From Vibrio ostreicida (lineage in GTDB: Bacteria; Pseudomonadota; Gammaproteobacteria; Enterobacterales; Vibrionaceae): DNA of 64,000 nt. The stretch covers positions 62,001-126,000 of the forward strand of contig NZ_JABEYA020000005.1 in assembly GCF_013074385.2 (NCBI RefSeq), in the 5' to 3' direction. Every line of letters starts with the position of its first letter. The first letter of the stretch is position 1. The notes under the pieces are model-generated. The model worked only from the letters and a program-made list of their open reading frames with translations. It was not told where the DNA came from and searched no databases. The position numbers were made by a program, and so were the translations under genes. Shown here piece after piece: positions 43,081-51,349 of this stretch.

Positions 43081-43174
43081 AGCGTTAGCAAATGAGTTCA
43101 CTACTGTAACGAATGCTTGTGAAGCACGTGGCGGCACAATCATTCGCCGCAGGGTGATGAAAAGAATAGGGTAG
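43061..43174 (+). CDS. Possible 37-residue peptide before the PatG-like genes
   Basis: A frame encoding MTDLGKVALANEFTTVTNAC and a basic tail ending RRRVMKRIG, 12 bases before the next start. It has no ribosome site and it overlaps the presumed -10 of the promoter above, which argues against it. Listed because a small peptide next to PatG-like proteins would matter. Confidence 0.25.
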   Translation: MTDLGKVALANEFTTVTNACEARGGTIIRRRVMKRIG

Positions 43175-43186
43175 AAGGTGACAGGT

Positions 43187-44299
43187 ATGTCAGAACATAC
43201 GACGACTAATGACAATGCGTTAAATAATCCAGAACCATCAACGAGGGACACCGATGCCACTTCGTTGGTTGATAAAAATCGCCAAACTGACGCAATAGTG
43301 CCTCTTAGCGAGCAAGATGAGCGATGCCAACAAAGCAGCGGTTCAATGGCGCATAAATTGGGAGAGGATGAACGTGTGCAAGTGGCTCAATGCGCCACTA
43401 AACCAACCGAAGAAATCATAGATTGCGCTCACCAAGAGTTACACCAAGAGCAAAATGTCGCGCAACTAACGTTAAATGCCCCCATTACCGACTATATTTA
43501 TGCCGTTGGCGTACTCAAGCCAGAGTTTCCAAACCAAGGCTTACAAGAAGCCTTTTATAACGCGGCGCAAACCCTGAATGCGAGTGAGTACGATTATTAC
43601 GGGGTGCTTGACCATACTGACAGCACAGGCACTCGGCCCTATTTTTACATTGCAGAACAAGTCCGCTGGGTATTGTCCATTCACGATGTAGACACTTATG
43701 TACTGTTACCACGCTCGAAAGCTGAGTTAGTGAGTTTCATCAAAGCACTAAAGTCGCCAGACAATAGCTTGCTTTCCGTCCTCTCGACGGTGGTTGGTGT
43801 GGTTGACAATTCTAGCGTGAGCGACGGCACGAACCAAAACTCAGCACTCACGCACGTGGTGTGTAATCATTTGTTTTGCCAAACATTAGAGCAACTGCAT
43901 GATTCACTAAAAAAGGAGACTGGAGTCACCACTGGGGTTATTCAACATGTACTCAAAGGGCTTGAATATCAACCTAACGATGGGCGCAGTGATTTTAGTC
44001 GTGCAAAAAACTATTTAGCCTATCGCTACCCGAGATTGTATTTGACGACACATACATTAAGTAAAGAGCTGAGCTCGAATGAAGCGGGTTACTTTCTTGA
44101 TGATGTGAGTGCGACTTATACAGATTTAGCCTCACCTCATACTATTGTCGATCTTGTTTTTACTTATAAAAATAAAGGCCGAAACTACAACGCACAACCT
44201 GAGGTGCATTACCACTGTAGTGTCGATGTGACACATCAGTTTCCTTTTGTTAATGCGTCACTACAAAAGTTTATGCCACTGACGGTAATGGCGAGCTAA
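43187..44299 (+). CDS. PatG C-terminal-like protein 1
   Basis: About 370 residues from ATG 43187 (AAGGTGACAGG upstream; GTG 43178 also possible). After a ~95-residue charged N-terminus comes a module shared with the next two genes: YIYAVGVLKPEFPNQGLQEAF, AEQVRWVLSIHDVDTYVLLP, VVCNHLF, then a second part with DFSRAKNYLAYRYPRLY and SVDVTHQFPFVN. This pattern recalls the C-terminal non-protease region of cyanobactin PatG-type proteins. There is no protease domain here. First gene of a three-gene operon; function unknown. Confidence 0.55.
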   Translation: MSEHTTTNDNALNNPEPSTRDTDATSLVDKNRQTDAIVPLSEQDERCQQSSGSMAHKLGEDERVQVAQCATKPTEEIIDCAHQELHQEQNVAQLTLNAPITDYIYAVGVLKPEFPNQGLQEAFYNAAQTLNASEYDYYGVLDHTDSTGTRPYFYIAEQVRWVLSIHDVDTYVLLPRSKAELVSFIKALKSPDNSLLSVLSTVVGVVDNSSVSDGTNQNSALTHVVCNHLFCQTLEQLHDSLKKETGVTTGVIQHVLKGLEYQPNDGRSDFSRAKNYLAYRYPRLYLTTHTLSKELSSNEAGYFLDDVSATYTDLASPHTIVDLVFTYKNKGRNYNAQPEVHYHCSVDVTHQFPFVNASLQKFMPLTVMAS

Positions 44300-44333
44300 C
44301 CATAATAAATGCCGGTGACAACGAGGACAAATA

Positions 44334-45065
44334 ATGAGTATAAAACTAATCAATGCGAGCACAGGGAATGCCTATGTTTATGCGCTTGGGGATATCAGGC
44401 CCTATTTAGCGACTCGTGACTTGCAAAAAGAGTTTGAGGCGGCCACTAAAGCATTAGGTTGTGCTGATGATGATTATTACCGAGTGTTTAGCTACCAAGT
44501 CGCTAGAGGCAATACTGAAGACTTAACATTTAGGCCATACGCCTATATTGCTGAAAAGGCGGATTGGGTGTTTACCATTAATGAGATTGATACCTATATG
44601 ATCGTACCTAAATATGTTAACGAGTTAGATGCGCTCATCGCCGCGCTAAATAAGCATACCGATGCAAGTTCAGTGGCTCTGGTCGGAGCCATGGGAGTCC
44701 AAACGACAGACAACGACTTACGCTTGCCGAGTGTGGTTTGTAACCATGTGCTCACTCAGCCAGTCGGTGACAAAACCCCGATAACAATCAAGCCCAACGA
44801 TGGTCTATCAGCCTCGCGGCGGGCATTAAACTATTTGGTGTTTAACTTTAACGACCTGCTCAAAGACAAGCCCAACATCGAAGGCCAATTGATTGAAATT
44901 AATTATCAAACCTATTTCAAAGCGCAAGATAGAGTGTTGATTGAGATGATATTAACCTACCGAAATCAATCATTAGAAGAGTCTTATTCATGTGGTATCG
45001 ATGTGACCGACGAATACCCGTTTATTGACTTCCCACTAAGAAGTTATGTGCCAAAAGCAGCCTAA
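44334..45065 (+). CDS. PatG C-terminal-like protein 2
   Basis: A 243-residue paralogue with just the shared module: AYVYALGDIRPYLATRDLQK, AEKADWVFTINEIDTYMIVP, VVCNHVL, ASRRALNYLVFNFNDLL and GIDVTDEYPFIDF. It starts 34 bases after protein 1 and ends 12 bases before protein 3. Confidence 0.6.
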   Translation: MSIKLINASTGNAYVYALGDIRPYLATRDLQKEFEAATKALGCADDDYYRVFSYQVARGNTEDLTFRPYAYIAEKADWVFTINEIDTYMIVPKYVNELDALIAALNKHTDASSVALVGAMGVQTTDNDLRLPSVVCNHVLTQPVGDKTPITIKPNDGLSASRRALNYLVFNFNDLLKDKPNIEGQLIEINYQTYFKAQDRVLIEMILTYRNQSLEESYSCGIDVTDEYPFIDFPLRSYVPKAA

Positions 45066-45077
45066 GGAGAGAGGGAT

Positions 45078-45989
45078 ATGACCATACAGCCTCAGCCAAC
45101 ATCCAGTCGCCCTAATCACTCTAAGACAGTGCAGCGCGCCCTAGAAACGCTAGATGAATCAAAAAGTGCCGATATTAATCAAACGTATGCCGCAACTCGT
45201 GAGTATGTGTATGTGGTTGGGGATATTAATGCTCATTTCCCTAATTTAAGTGTAGAGAAGGAGTATTATCAAGCTTGTGTGTTAAGCGGTGTGGATGCCT
45301 CGCGTTTAAAAGAAGTTAATGATGATGTTGCTTTGGCACGTCTCAATCAAGAGCCGACACTGAATGAAATTTTGTACCAAGGGTTAAGCCAGAGTCAAAA
45401 CTCGTATGTCGCGCGAGAGATGAATTGGCTGTTTTGTAATGTAGACAATAATGAACTCTACACCTTAATCACCGATTCGGATGACAGTTTATTGCAGTTT
45501 GTTGCCGCGTTAGGGCTTAAAGATGAACAAGTCATTCTGCAGGGCGAAGTTCAGCAAGATGGGCGGGTGTTGGTGAGTAACTTAATTCCGGTCAACTCAA
45601 CCCCTGTTAATAAAAGCCAGATTGCGAATGCAGAAAATCAGCACAAGAAAGAGTTAGTGGATGAAATTCGTTCATTAAATGCAAACGATGGCATGCGGAA
45701 TGATGAAAGAGCATTAAACTACACGCTATACAATAATCAATCCGTGTATAAAGAGTCATTTCAACTATGCTACAAGGCTAATTCTGGTGGCCCTAACCCG
45801 AATGGTTATCAGTTGGTTAACGTGGAGATTGATACTTCCTGGAATGGCGATCGCTTAGTGTCGAAACTCATCTTTAACTATCAAGGCATCAACACTGGGG
45901 CGAAGCAAAGTTGGTATACCACCGTTGATGTGACGGGTGAGTACCCATTTTTACTCACAGAGTGGAAACGTTTCTTACCTCGTTATTAA
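45078..45989 (+). CDS. PatG C-terminal-like protein 3
   Basis: A 303-residue paralogue: EYVYVVGDINAHFPNLSVEK, SYVAREMNWLFCNVDNNELY, NDERALNYTLYNNQ and TVDVTGEYPFLLTEWKRFLP. It has the SYVAREMNWLF link, closest to the PatG-type consensus I remember. AGGAGAG precedes the ATG. Three paralogues side by side suggest a hetero-oligomer or duplicated cargo. Confidence 0.62.
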   Translation: MTIQPQPTSSRPNHSKTVQRALETLDESKSADINQTYAATREYVYVVGDINAHFPNLSVEKEYYQACVLSGVDASRLKEVNDDVALARLNQEPTLNEILYQGLSQSQNSYVAREMNWLFCNVDNNELYTLITDSDDSLLQFVAALGLKDEQVILQGEVQQDGRVLVSNLIPVNSTPVNKSQIANAENQHKKELVDEIRSLNANDGMRNDERALNYTLYNNQSVYKESFQLCYKANSGGPNPNGYQLVNVEIDTSWNGDRLVSKLIFNYQGINTGAKQSWYTTVDVTGEYPFLLTEWKRFLPRY

Positions 45990-46050
45990 AGGGGACTACG
46001 TGAAGTGTTTTTAGGTGATTTCGAACAACGAATATATTTTATTTGATACT

Positions 46051-46260
46051 CTATTGTTGGTGATCATTCCATATTCTAACGTGGAACCTGTTCGTTTTTT
46101 CTTGATCTTTAAAGGTGAATTTAACGTTATCGAATGCCGTCTCATACATGGCAGTTTGGACAAACTGATAGCCACATACGTCTCCCATTAACGTTAAGAG
46201 TACAGCGTCGCTTATTGAAGGGCGTAATCCACTGAGCAGAAAGGTCACTAGAGTGGACAA
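46051..46260 (-). CDS. Doubtful small ORF
   Basis: A 69-codon frame whose last part (MGDVCGYQFVQTAMYETAFD, then NVKFTFKDQEKTNRFHVRIW) reads like real protein, while the first 24 codons do not. Start and ribosome site are unclear. Perhaps the tail of a lost island gene. Confidence 0.25.
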   Translation of the reverse strand: MSTLVTFLLSGLRPSISDAVLLTLMGDVCGYQFVQTAMYETAFDNVKFTFKDQEKTNRFHVRIWNDHQQ

Positions 46261-46379
46261 TTAGCTGGCGGTAAAAGTCATCAGCCATATTAATACATTC
46301 CCAACTAACGAAGAATTTTTATTGCACAGCAGTCAGTAAAACTTCTGTAATAGATTCAAAGAAAATCAGATACTGAAAA

Positions 46380-46405
46380 GCAAGCCCAAGTGGCTCGCTT
46401 TTTTT
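46380..46405 (+). terminator. Intrinsic terminator at the island edge
   Basis: GCAAGCC / GGCTCGC (one mismatch) with a five-base loop followed by seven T. It would stop plus-strand transcription from the island before the LysE gene. Confidence 0.7.
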
Positions 46406-46445
46406 GTTGCTATAGAAATAGATCAACTAAATAAGTTCAATCCGA

Positions 46446-47057
46446 TTAAGATTTAAGAGCGAGTAAAGCTCCAAAGGTAAGTAAGCCTGCGCCACATGCT
46501 TGATTCAGTCTTTTTTTCATTTTCTTTAAGCGCACTTGAAGTGTTTTAGAGGTGAATAGAATGGCCACTAAGCTAAACCAAAGTCCGTGTAACATGATCA
46601 TATAGAGTCCGTATATCAAAACGGATTGGCTATTACTTGAATCGGGCGAGATAACTTGGCTGAAAATACTTAAGAAAAAAAGCATGGTTTTTGGGTTTAA
46701 CACATTACATAAGAATCCCTGTGCAAGATAGTGTGAACCGTTGATAGCCGTTGGAATATCTTCTGTGAATTCAAGTTCGGTACTGGCGGAAAAAATGCCT
46801 TTTAATCCTAAATAGATTAAGTAAGCAGAGCCAATGTATCGAACGAGGCCAAATAGCCATTCATTCTGTGATATTAGGTAACTGATTCCCAACATTGAGT
46901 AACCAATATGAACACTAATGGCAATACTCACTCCTATCGCTGTCCAAATCCCCGCAACTCTACCTTGATTGAGGCTATTTTTTAGCACTAAAACGAAATC
47001 TGCGCCGGGGCTTATCACGATTAAGATACCTAAGACCGCAAGACTCATACTCTCCAT
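46446..47057 (-). CDS. LysE/RhtB-family amino acid exporter
   Basis: 203 residues from ATG 47057 (GGAG upstream); a longer frame to 47108 is less likely. Six hydrophobic segments and the family's SPGADFVLVLKNSL near the N-terminus, plus GFLCNVLNPKTMLFFLS. It exports amino acids or homoserine lactone-like compounds. Divergent from a LysR gene, which probably controls it. Confidence 0.88.
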   Translation of the reverse strand: MESMSLAVLGILIVISPGADFVLVLKNSLNQGRVAGIWTAIGVSIAISVHIGYSMLGISYLISQNEWLFGLVRYIGSAYLIYLGLKGIFSASTELEFTEDIPTAINGSHYLAQGFLCNVLNPKTMLFFLSIFSQVISPDSSNSQSVLIYGLYMIMLHGLWFSLVAILFTSKTLQVRLKKMKKRLNQACGAGLLTFGALLALKS

Positions 47058-47165
47058 GTGTACTCCAAATATAAATGTTATTGAGTATTGAATCTTGATT
47101 GTATGCATTTTAATGAGGAACTATAATCGATTCAATCTCAACTATTATGTGAGAAAAAATCACCA

Positions 47166-48062
47166 ATGAGGCATCTCAAAGCATTCCACATATTCCATGT
47201 GGCCGCGTCATCATCGAGCTACAGTGAAGCGGCAAAGAAGTTAAACATCACCCAAGGAGCGGTGAGCAAACAGATCAAAATATTGGAAACCTACCTCTCT
47301 CAATCTCTCTTTTGTAAACAGGGGCGTAACGTAGTCTTAACGGAACAAGGGGAGCTTCTAAAGAGTCATACAGAGCAGGCTTTTCAGGCGTTGGGTTCTG
47401 GTGTGACTAAACTGAACCAGATGAAAACCCAATGCATTGATGTGTCGTGCGAGCCCACGTTAACAATGCGCTGGTTGATGCCTAGGTTGTCAGAGTTTTA
47501 TATGAGTTCTGGGGCTGATGTTCGACTATCAACAGCGGGAGGCCCAGTAACATTAGGGACAACTGGGCTTTCTTTGGCGATACGTCGTGATGATTTTGAA
47601 TTGCCTCCTGGTTGCAAGCAGACAGCGTTAGTCGATGAGTGGATTGGCCCAGTATTTTCACCAGAATATTGGCAACAACTGAACAATGATTTAGCGAAAG
47701 TTAAGCTGCTTCATAGCCAGACAAGGCCCAAAGCGTGGGAGCACTGGCTGACTCACTATGAAGGCTCACCGTTTGCAGACAATACGCATCAGTCGTTTGC
47801 TCATTTCTATTTTTGTATTCAAGCTGCTGTTGATGGGTTAGGTGGCGCAATAGGCTCGTACCCGCTTGTCGCCGATGACTTGAAAAGAGGCAACTTGATT
47901 GCACCATTCGGGTTTGTTTTATCTGGCCACCGCTACATTTTACTGAGCGAAGAAAAACCGCCAGTCGAATTGGAACAAAAGTTTATCCATTGGTTGCAAA
48001 GTCGCTTGTCACAATGTGAACCGACTGGCGATGAGAAAGTCGGGCTAAGCAGTAGGCTCTGA
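47166..48062 (+). CDS. LysR-family regulator (GcvA-like)
   Basis: 298 residues with a LysR HTH (SSYSEAAKKLNITQGAVSKQ) and an effector domain. The pattern LKAFHIFHVAASSSSYSEAA fits the GcvA-like branch. Divergent from the LysE exporter, with a 108-base gap for both promoters. Confidence 0.88.
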   Translation: MRHLKAFHIFHVAASSSSYSEAAKKLNITQGAVSKQIKILETYLSQSLFCKQGRNVVLTEQGELLKSHTEQAFQALGSGVTKLNQMKTQCIDVSCEPTLTMRWLMPRLSEFYMSSGADVRLSTAGGPVTLGTTGLSLAIRRDDFELPPGCKQTALVDEWIGPVFSPEYWQQLNNDLAKVKLLHSQTRPKAWEHWLTHYEGSPFADNTHQSFAHFYFCIQAAVDGLGGAIGSYPLVADDLKRGNLIAPFGFVLSGHRYILLSEEKPPVELEQKFIHWLQSRLSQCEPTGDEKVGLSSRL

Positions 48063-48138
48063 TAGGATTTTATAATTGAGTTTACGTCACAACAAAGTCG
48101 ATGGGTCGACAATCACTTTCGGCGGAAAAAAGTATAAT

Positions 48139-48179
48139 GGGGCAGACACCTTAACAAATTCCGTCAGCCTAGCTGACGG
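48139..48179. repeat. REP-like element with GGGGCAGACACC and a hairpin
   Basis: GGGGCAGACACCTTAA, a variant of the dispersed motif, is followed by a perfect hairpin CCGTCAGC / GCTGACGG (48161-48179). No transposase adjoins it. Confidence 0.6.
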
Positions 48180-48713
48180 ATGGTGAGCCAGTTAAGCTAA
48201 TAAGGGTGAGAACGACGAAGAAACGTATGGCACCGAAAGTGTCGCCCTTAATTTTCTATAAACTGAAATTGTTGTACTGGTATAAAATACATCCTCAGCT
48301 CCTGATAAATTGTCGCAGTTACGTGCTCGCTATGTGGCCGATAATACCTACATATAAAATCACACGTATCAAGAGTGATATTTCCTTAGGGCGAACGCAT
48401 GAATGTTATTCGCTCAATTAGAATGCAAATATTGAGTAATGGGTGAGTGGTATTTGAACGCCGTAATCTCTTTTTTCGAACCGTTGAAAAGAAAGCTAAT
48501 CTATTAGCTCAAATATTAAACACACGTGCGGTCACCGTGGGTATTTCCTCTGTTAAGAGACATAAAGTTCAATATGTAAGTAAATAAACTTCGCAGCAAA
48601 TCACGTTTATTGCAACCAATTTCACAACACAGGTTAAACAGTGAGACTATACGCGGCAGATTTCTTATTCATCATTTGGACTACAACTCAATAACGGTCA
48701 AGGTTTACGTTTC
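48180..48713. other. Long AT-rich gap before the IgaA-like gene
   Basis: More than 500 bases without a supported gene. A 71-codon frame at 48206 has no ribosome site and no protein-like pattern. The region should hold the promoter of the IgaA-like gene. Confidence 0.4.
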
Positions 48714-51014
48714 ATGCAAGAGTTTTTAATTATACTTAAAGTCGGTCTGTTTTTTTATGCCGCCGTTACTTATTGCTCATACCTGAGTAAAAAAAGCCTT
48801 TTAAAAGAGCAAAGAGCAAAGTTACTTAGCAACAGGCGCGATACAGACCTCTCTCAAGAAGAGCGTTCCGCTATCTCTGAACTTTTTGAATTTGAAGCCA
48901 CCTCTTCAGAGGTGTATTGCATCGATGAACAGTTTGAAGTTCATGCTGCTCCCTCCGAAGATAACCAAGGCCAAGAGAAGTACTTCTTAGCAGTGGCTGA
49001 TTATGTCATCATGATGGGCGACAAAGCGGTAGACTATCTCGATGAAGGAAGGATATGTGCAGAAGTGGTCTTGTACCATGACATACTGATTGTCATTGGC
49101 CTCAACGGTTATCATATTGTCGATGAGGTAAACAACACCCATGCAGACGCGCCGAATCAAGAGTTAAGTGAAGAGCACTCACAACACCTAGCAGATTCAG
49201 ATCAAGCAGTTTTAGGGCAACAGTCGACCTCAGAAAGCCAACATAAATTTGACGAGGGTAGTCTTACAAACGGGGAAATAAGGCCTGAGACGTCGACGCA
49301 AACAACAGAAAACCATGCGCCCATAGAACACCCTCAAACGTCAGATCTCGTCCCTACGGTATTGAAGTCTGAACGTCCCGTGACGCTCACAGAAGCACAC
49401 TATCTCCATCTTTCGTCCCCTTTTTACAACATGCTTGTGCCAACTCTGTTAGTCGTAGCCATTGGTATCTTCTTACATGTCTCTAATCTTGGCTTGTCCC
49501 TTGAACCAGAATGGCTTTCTGCGGTGATTCTCGCTACCGTGTGTAGCGCGACGCTACTCTTGCTCAAAAGGGAAAGGCCCAAAGCCGACCCTGCGACTCT
49601 GGTCGTGAAACAATACTTTGGTAAAATTAAAGCGATAGAAACGAGAGCGAATAAAACATGGATCGTGTTCATCACCCCAGATGGTGAAGCCAGTGTAGCT
49701 TGGATACCAAACGAATGGGAACACACAGTGAATTTGGACTGTGATGTTCAATTTGAGATTGAACAGAGTCAATCTGCCGTTATGCGCATCGGTTTGAACG
49801 CAGTCTCATATCAAGAGACCGTTAAGAAAAAACCACAATATATCGCAGCAGCGATGGGGCTTTTATTCGGTGTCTTTTTCATGGCGGGCAATACCCATTT
49901 CGATTGGCGAGAGGCTAGCGTTGCGATAGTAAATAACCATTCTTCCTATCAGATTAACAGAGCAGCTGACTGGCCAACAAGCCGGCTTAAAATTGGTGAT
50001 CACTTATCCATCACTCAACCTCGCCTATGTTTAGATAGCCGCGATAAACACAACAGGTTGGTTTACTGTAAAGAGTTCGAATATCCTTTAGCAAGCGAAG
50101 GTTTTAAAGTAACCCCCAATGCCGCGTCAATAGAAGCGTATATACATTTTATTACCAAAGCGCCTGACTTTTGGCCCGATATGCCGGAGGAAATATACAA
50201 CTCCATGGTATCAATTGCCAAAATTAAGCTTGAATTGGGATTCGGTCGAATCCACGGATATGATCGTGTTCGCCGTCAGGGTGAAATGATGATGTTTACT
50301 ACTGAAAGCTTACAAAAAATCGCCAAGCACATTGCGCTGTATTGCCCAATAGACGCTCAATCGACAGAAAGTAATACAGCTAAAAATCCATCAGTAAACA
50401 GACCTCAATTAACCACGACCTGTACTGATTTTAAACAACAATTTGGGATACTATGGAACGAAGCAACGAGCAGCAGTTGTGACGCATCATTGTGTTGGGA
50501 TGAGGCACTACAAGGGATTGTACTTGATGACGATACCGCCATAATAAACAGCGACAGTGCCTATCTTTCAAGCTTGCGCCGTCTGAAAAATGAGATATGG
50601 CAAACCACCAAAGCATCATTGACACCTCCAAGCCCTGAACAAGCGTCTATTACTCTTAATTGGTCTGGAGAAAAGAATGAGGACATGCGCAAGATTGTCA
50701 AACTGCGCTCTAAGTTAGACCAAATCAATGAAAAAATGCGCATCAAGCGACTCAAAGAACTGCTGCTATTACAAACCGCAGCCGCACAGCAAAATATCGA
50801 AGGGACAATTTTAAACGTGAGTAATAACGGCGGCCACCTCACGCTGACAGTCGTAGAAAAGATCAGCAAAAAGCAAGCACTAAACACCATCATCAACCTT
50901 GCTTTGATCGCGTTTTTTGGCTTACTGGTTGCGCTATTGTTCGTTGCGTATCTTCTGAGTGGCCAGCCTCGCAAAGACAAACAGGCTAAATCAGAAGGTG
51001 CATGGATTAGGTAG
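48714..51014 (+). CDS. IgaA/UmoB-family membrane protein
   Basis: A 766-residue protein with membrane segments at about 3-22, 236-254, 265-284, 375-392 and 727-750. Similarity to E. coli YrfF/IgaA shows in LSQEERSAI near the N-terminus (LTPEERSAV there), in ILIVIGLNGYHIVDE (PLVISLNGHTLQEY there) and in the order of membrane segments. IgaA restrains the Rcs envelope-stress relay in Enterobacteria. No rcs genes adjoin, so the partner here is unknown. Monocistronic, with its own terminator. Confidence 0.65.
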   Translation: MQEFLIILKVGLFFYAAVTYCSYLSKKSLLKEQRAKLLSNRRDTDLSQEERSAISELFEFEATSSEVYCIDEQFEVHAAPSEDNQGQEKYFLAVADYVIMMGDKAVDYLDEGRICAEVVLYHDILIVIGLNGYHIVDEVNNTHADAPNQELSEEHSQHLADSDQAVLGQQSTSESQHKFDEGSLTNGEIRPETSTQTTENHAPIEHPQTSDLVPTVLKSERPVTLTEAHYLHLSSPFYNMLVPTLLVVAIGIFLHVSNLGLSLEPEWLSAVILATVCSATLLLLKRERPKADPATLVVKQYFGKIKAIETRANKTWIVFITPDGEASVAWIPNEWEHTVNLDCDVQFEIEQSQSAVMRIGLNAVSYQETVKKKPQYIAAAMGLLFGVFFMAGNTHFDWREASVAIVNNHSSYQINRAADWPTSRLKIGDHLSITQPRLCLDSRDKHNRLVYCKEFEYPLASEGFKVTPNAASIEAYIHFITKAPDFWPDMPEEIYNSMVSIAKIKLELGFGRIHGYDRVRRQGEMMMFTTESLQKIAKHIALYCPIDAQSTESNTAKNPSVNRPQLTTTCTDFKQQFGILWNEATSSSCDASLCWDEALQGIVLDDDTAIINSDSAYLSSLRRLKNEIWQTTKASLTPPSPEQASITLNWSGEKNEDMRKIVKLRSKLDQINEKMRIKRLKELLLLQTAAAQQNIEGTILNVSNNGGHLTLTVVEKISKKQALNTIINLALIAFFGLLVALLFVAYLLSGQPRKDKQAKSEGAWIR

Positions 51015-51048
51015 TTACGTCTATTGTTTCATCTAACGGATATGTCAT

Positions 51049-51070
51049 GCCCTTTCCTTACCGAAAGGGC
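51049..51070 (+). terminator. Terminator of the IgaA-like gene
   Basis: 8-bp stem GCCCTTTC / GAAAGGGC with a six-base loop; the T-tract is weak (TTATTCATTT). Confidence 0.65.
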
Positions 51071-51349
51071 TTATTCATTTATTGCCTAGGAATTTAAAAG
51101 TAAGGCCTAAATTAGGAAACCTTGCGATAGGCACGATTTACGATCGGCAAAAGCCGTTTATTTGAATTGAATGTAAAACATGAAGATTATTAGATGTCCA
51201 CTGGCGTTTATATGAGAGGTCGGTAGTCACTTTTATTCATCAATTCCTTCTATGCACCATGTTCCTAGGATCTTCCAAGCCACTTTAAGTCCTTTCTATT
51301 AGAGTTATATGGCTGTAAACGTTGGCACAGTAACCCATAAGGAATAGAG
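51071..51349. other. Upstream region of the DUF1906-SH3 gene
   Basis: TTCCAA at 51273 followed after 21 bases by TAGAGT (51300-51305) recalls the island promoters, but no second box stands 21 bp upstream. Otherwise nothing is seen. Confidence 0.35.

Larger units (their letters stand above)
45990..46445. other. Right edge of the accessory island
   Basis: A gap between the PatG-like operon and the LysE gene. It holds the doubtful minus-strand ORF 46051-46260, a GCGGTAAAAG sequence at 46268 similar to an inverted island box, and a plus-strand terminator. No integrase or attachment site is seen. Confidence 0.4.

Noticed and set aside
48206..48421. 71-codon ORF in the gap before the IgaA-like gene
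   Set aside because: No ribosome site and no recognisable pattern; it lies beside a repeat element.
51255..51305. Island-type promoter before the DUF1906-SH3 gene
   Set aside because: One TTCCAA with TAGAGT 21 bases later is present, but the second box 21 bp upstream is absent; too weak to count.
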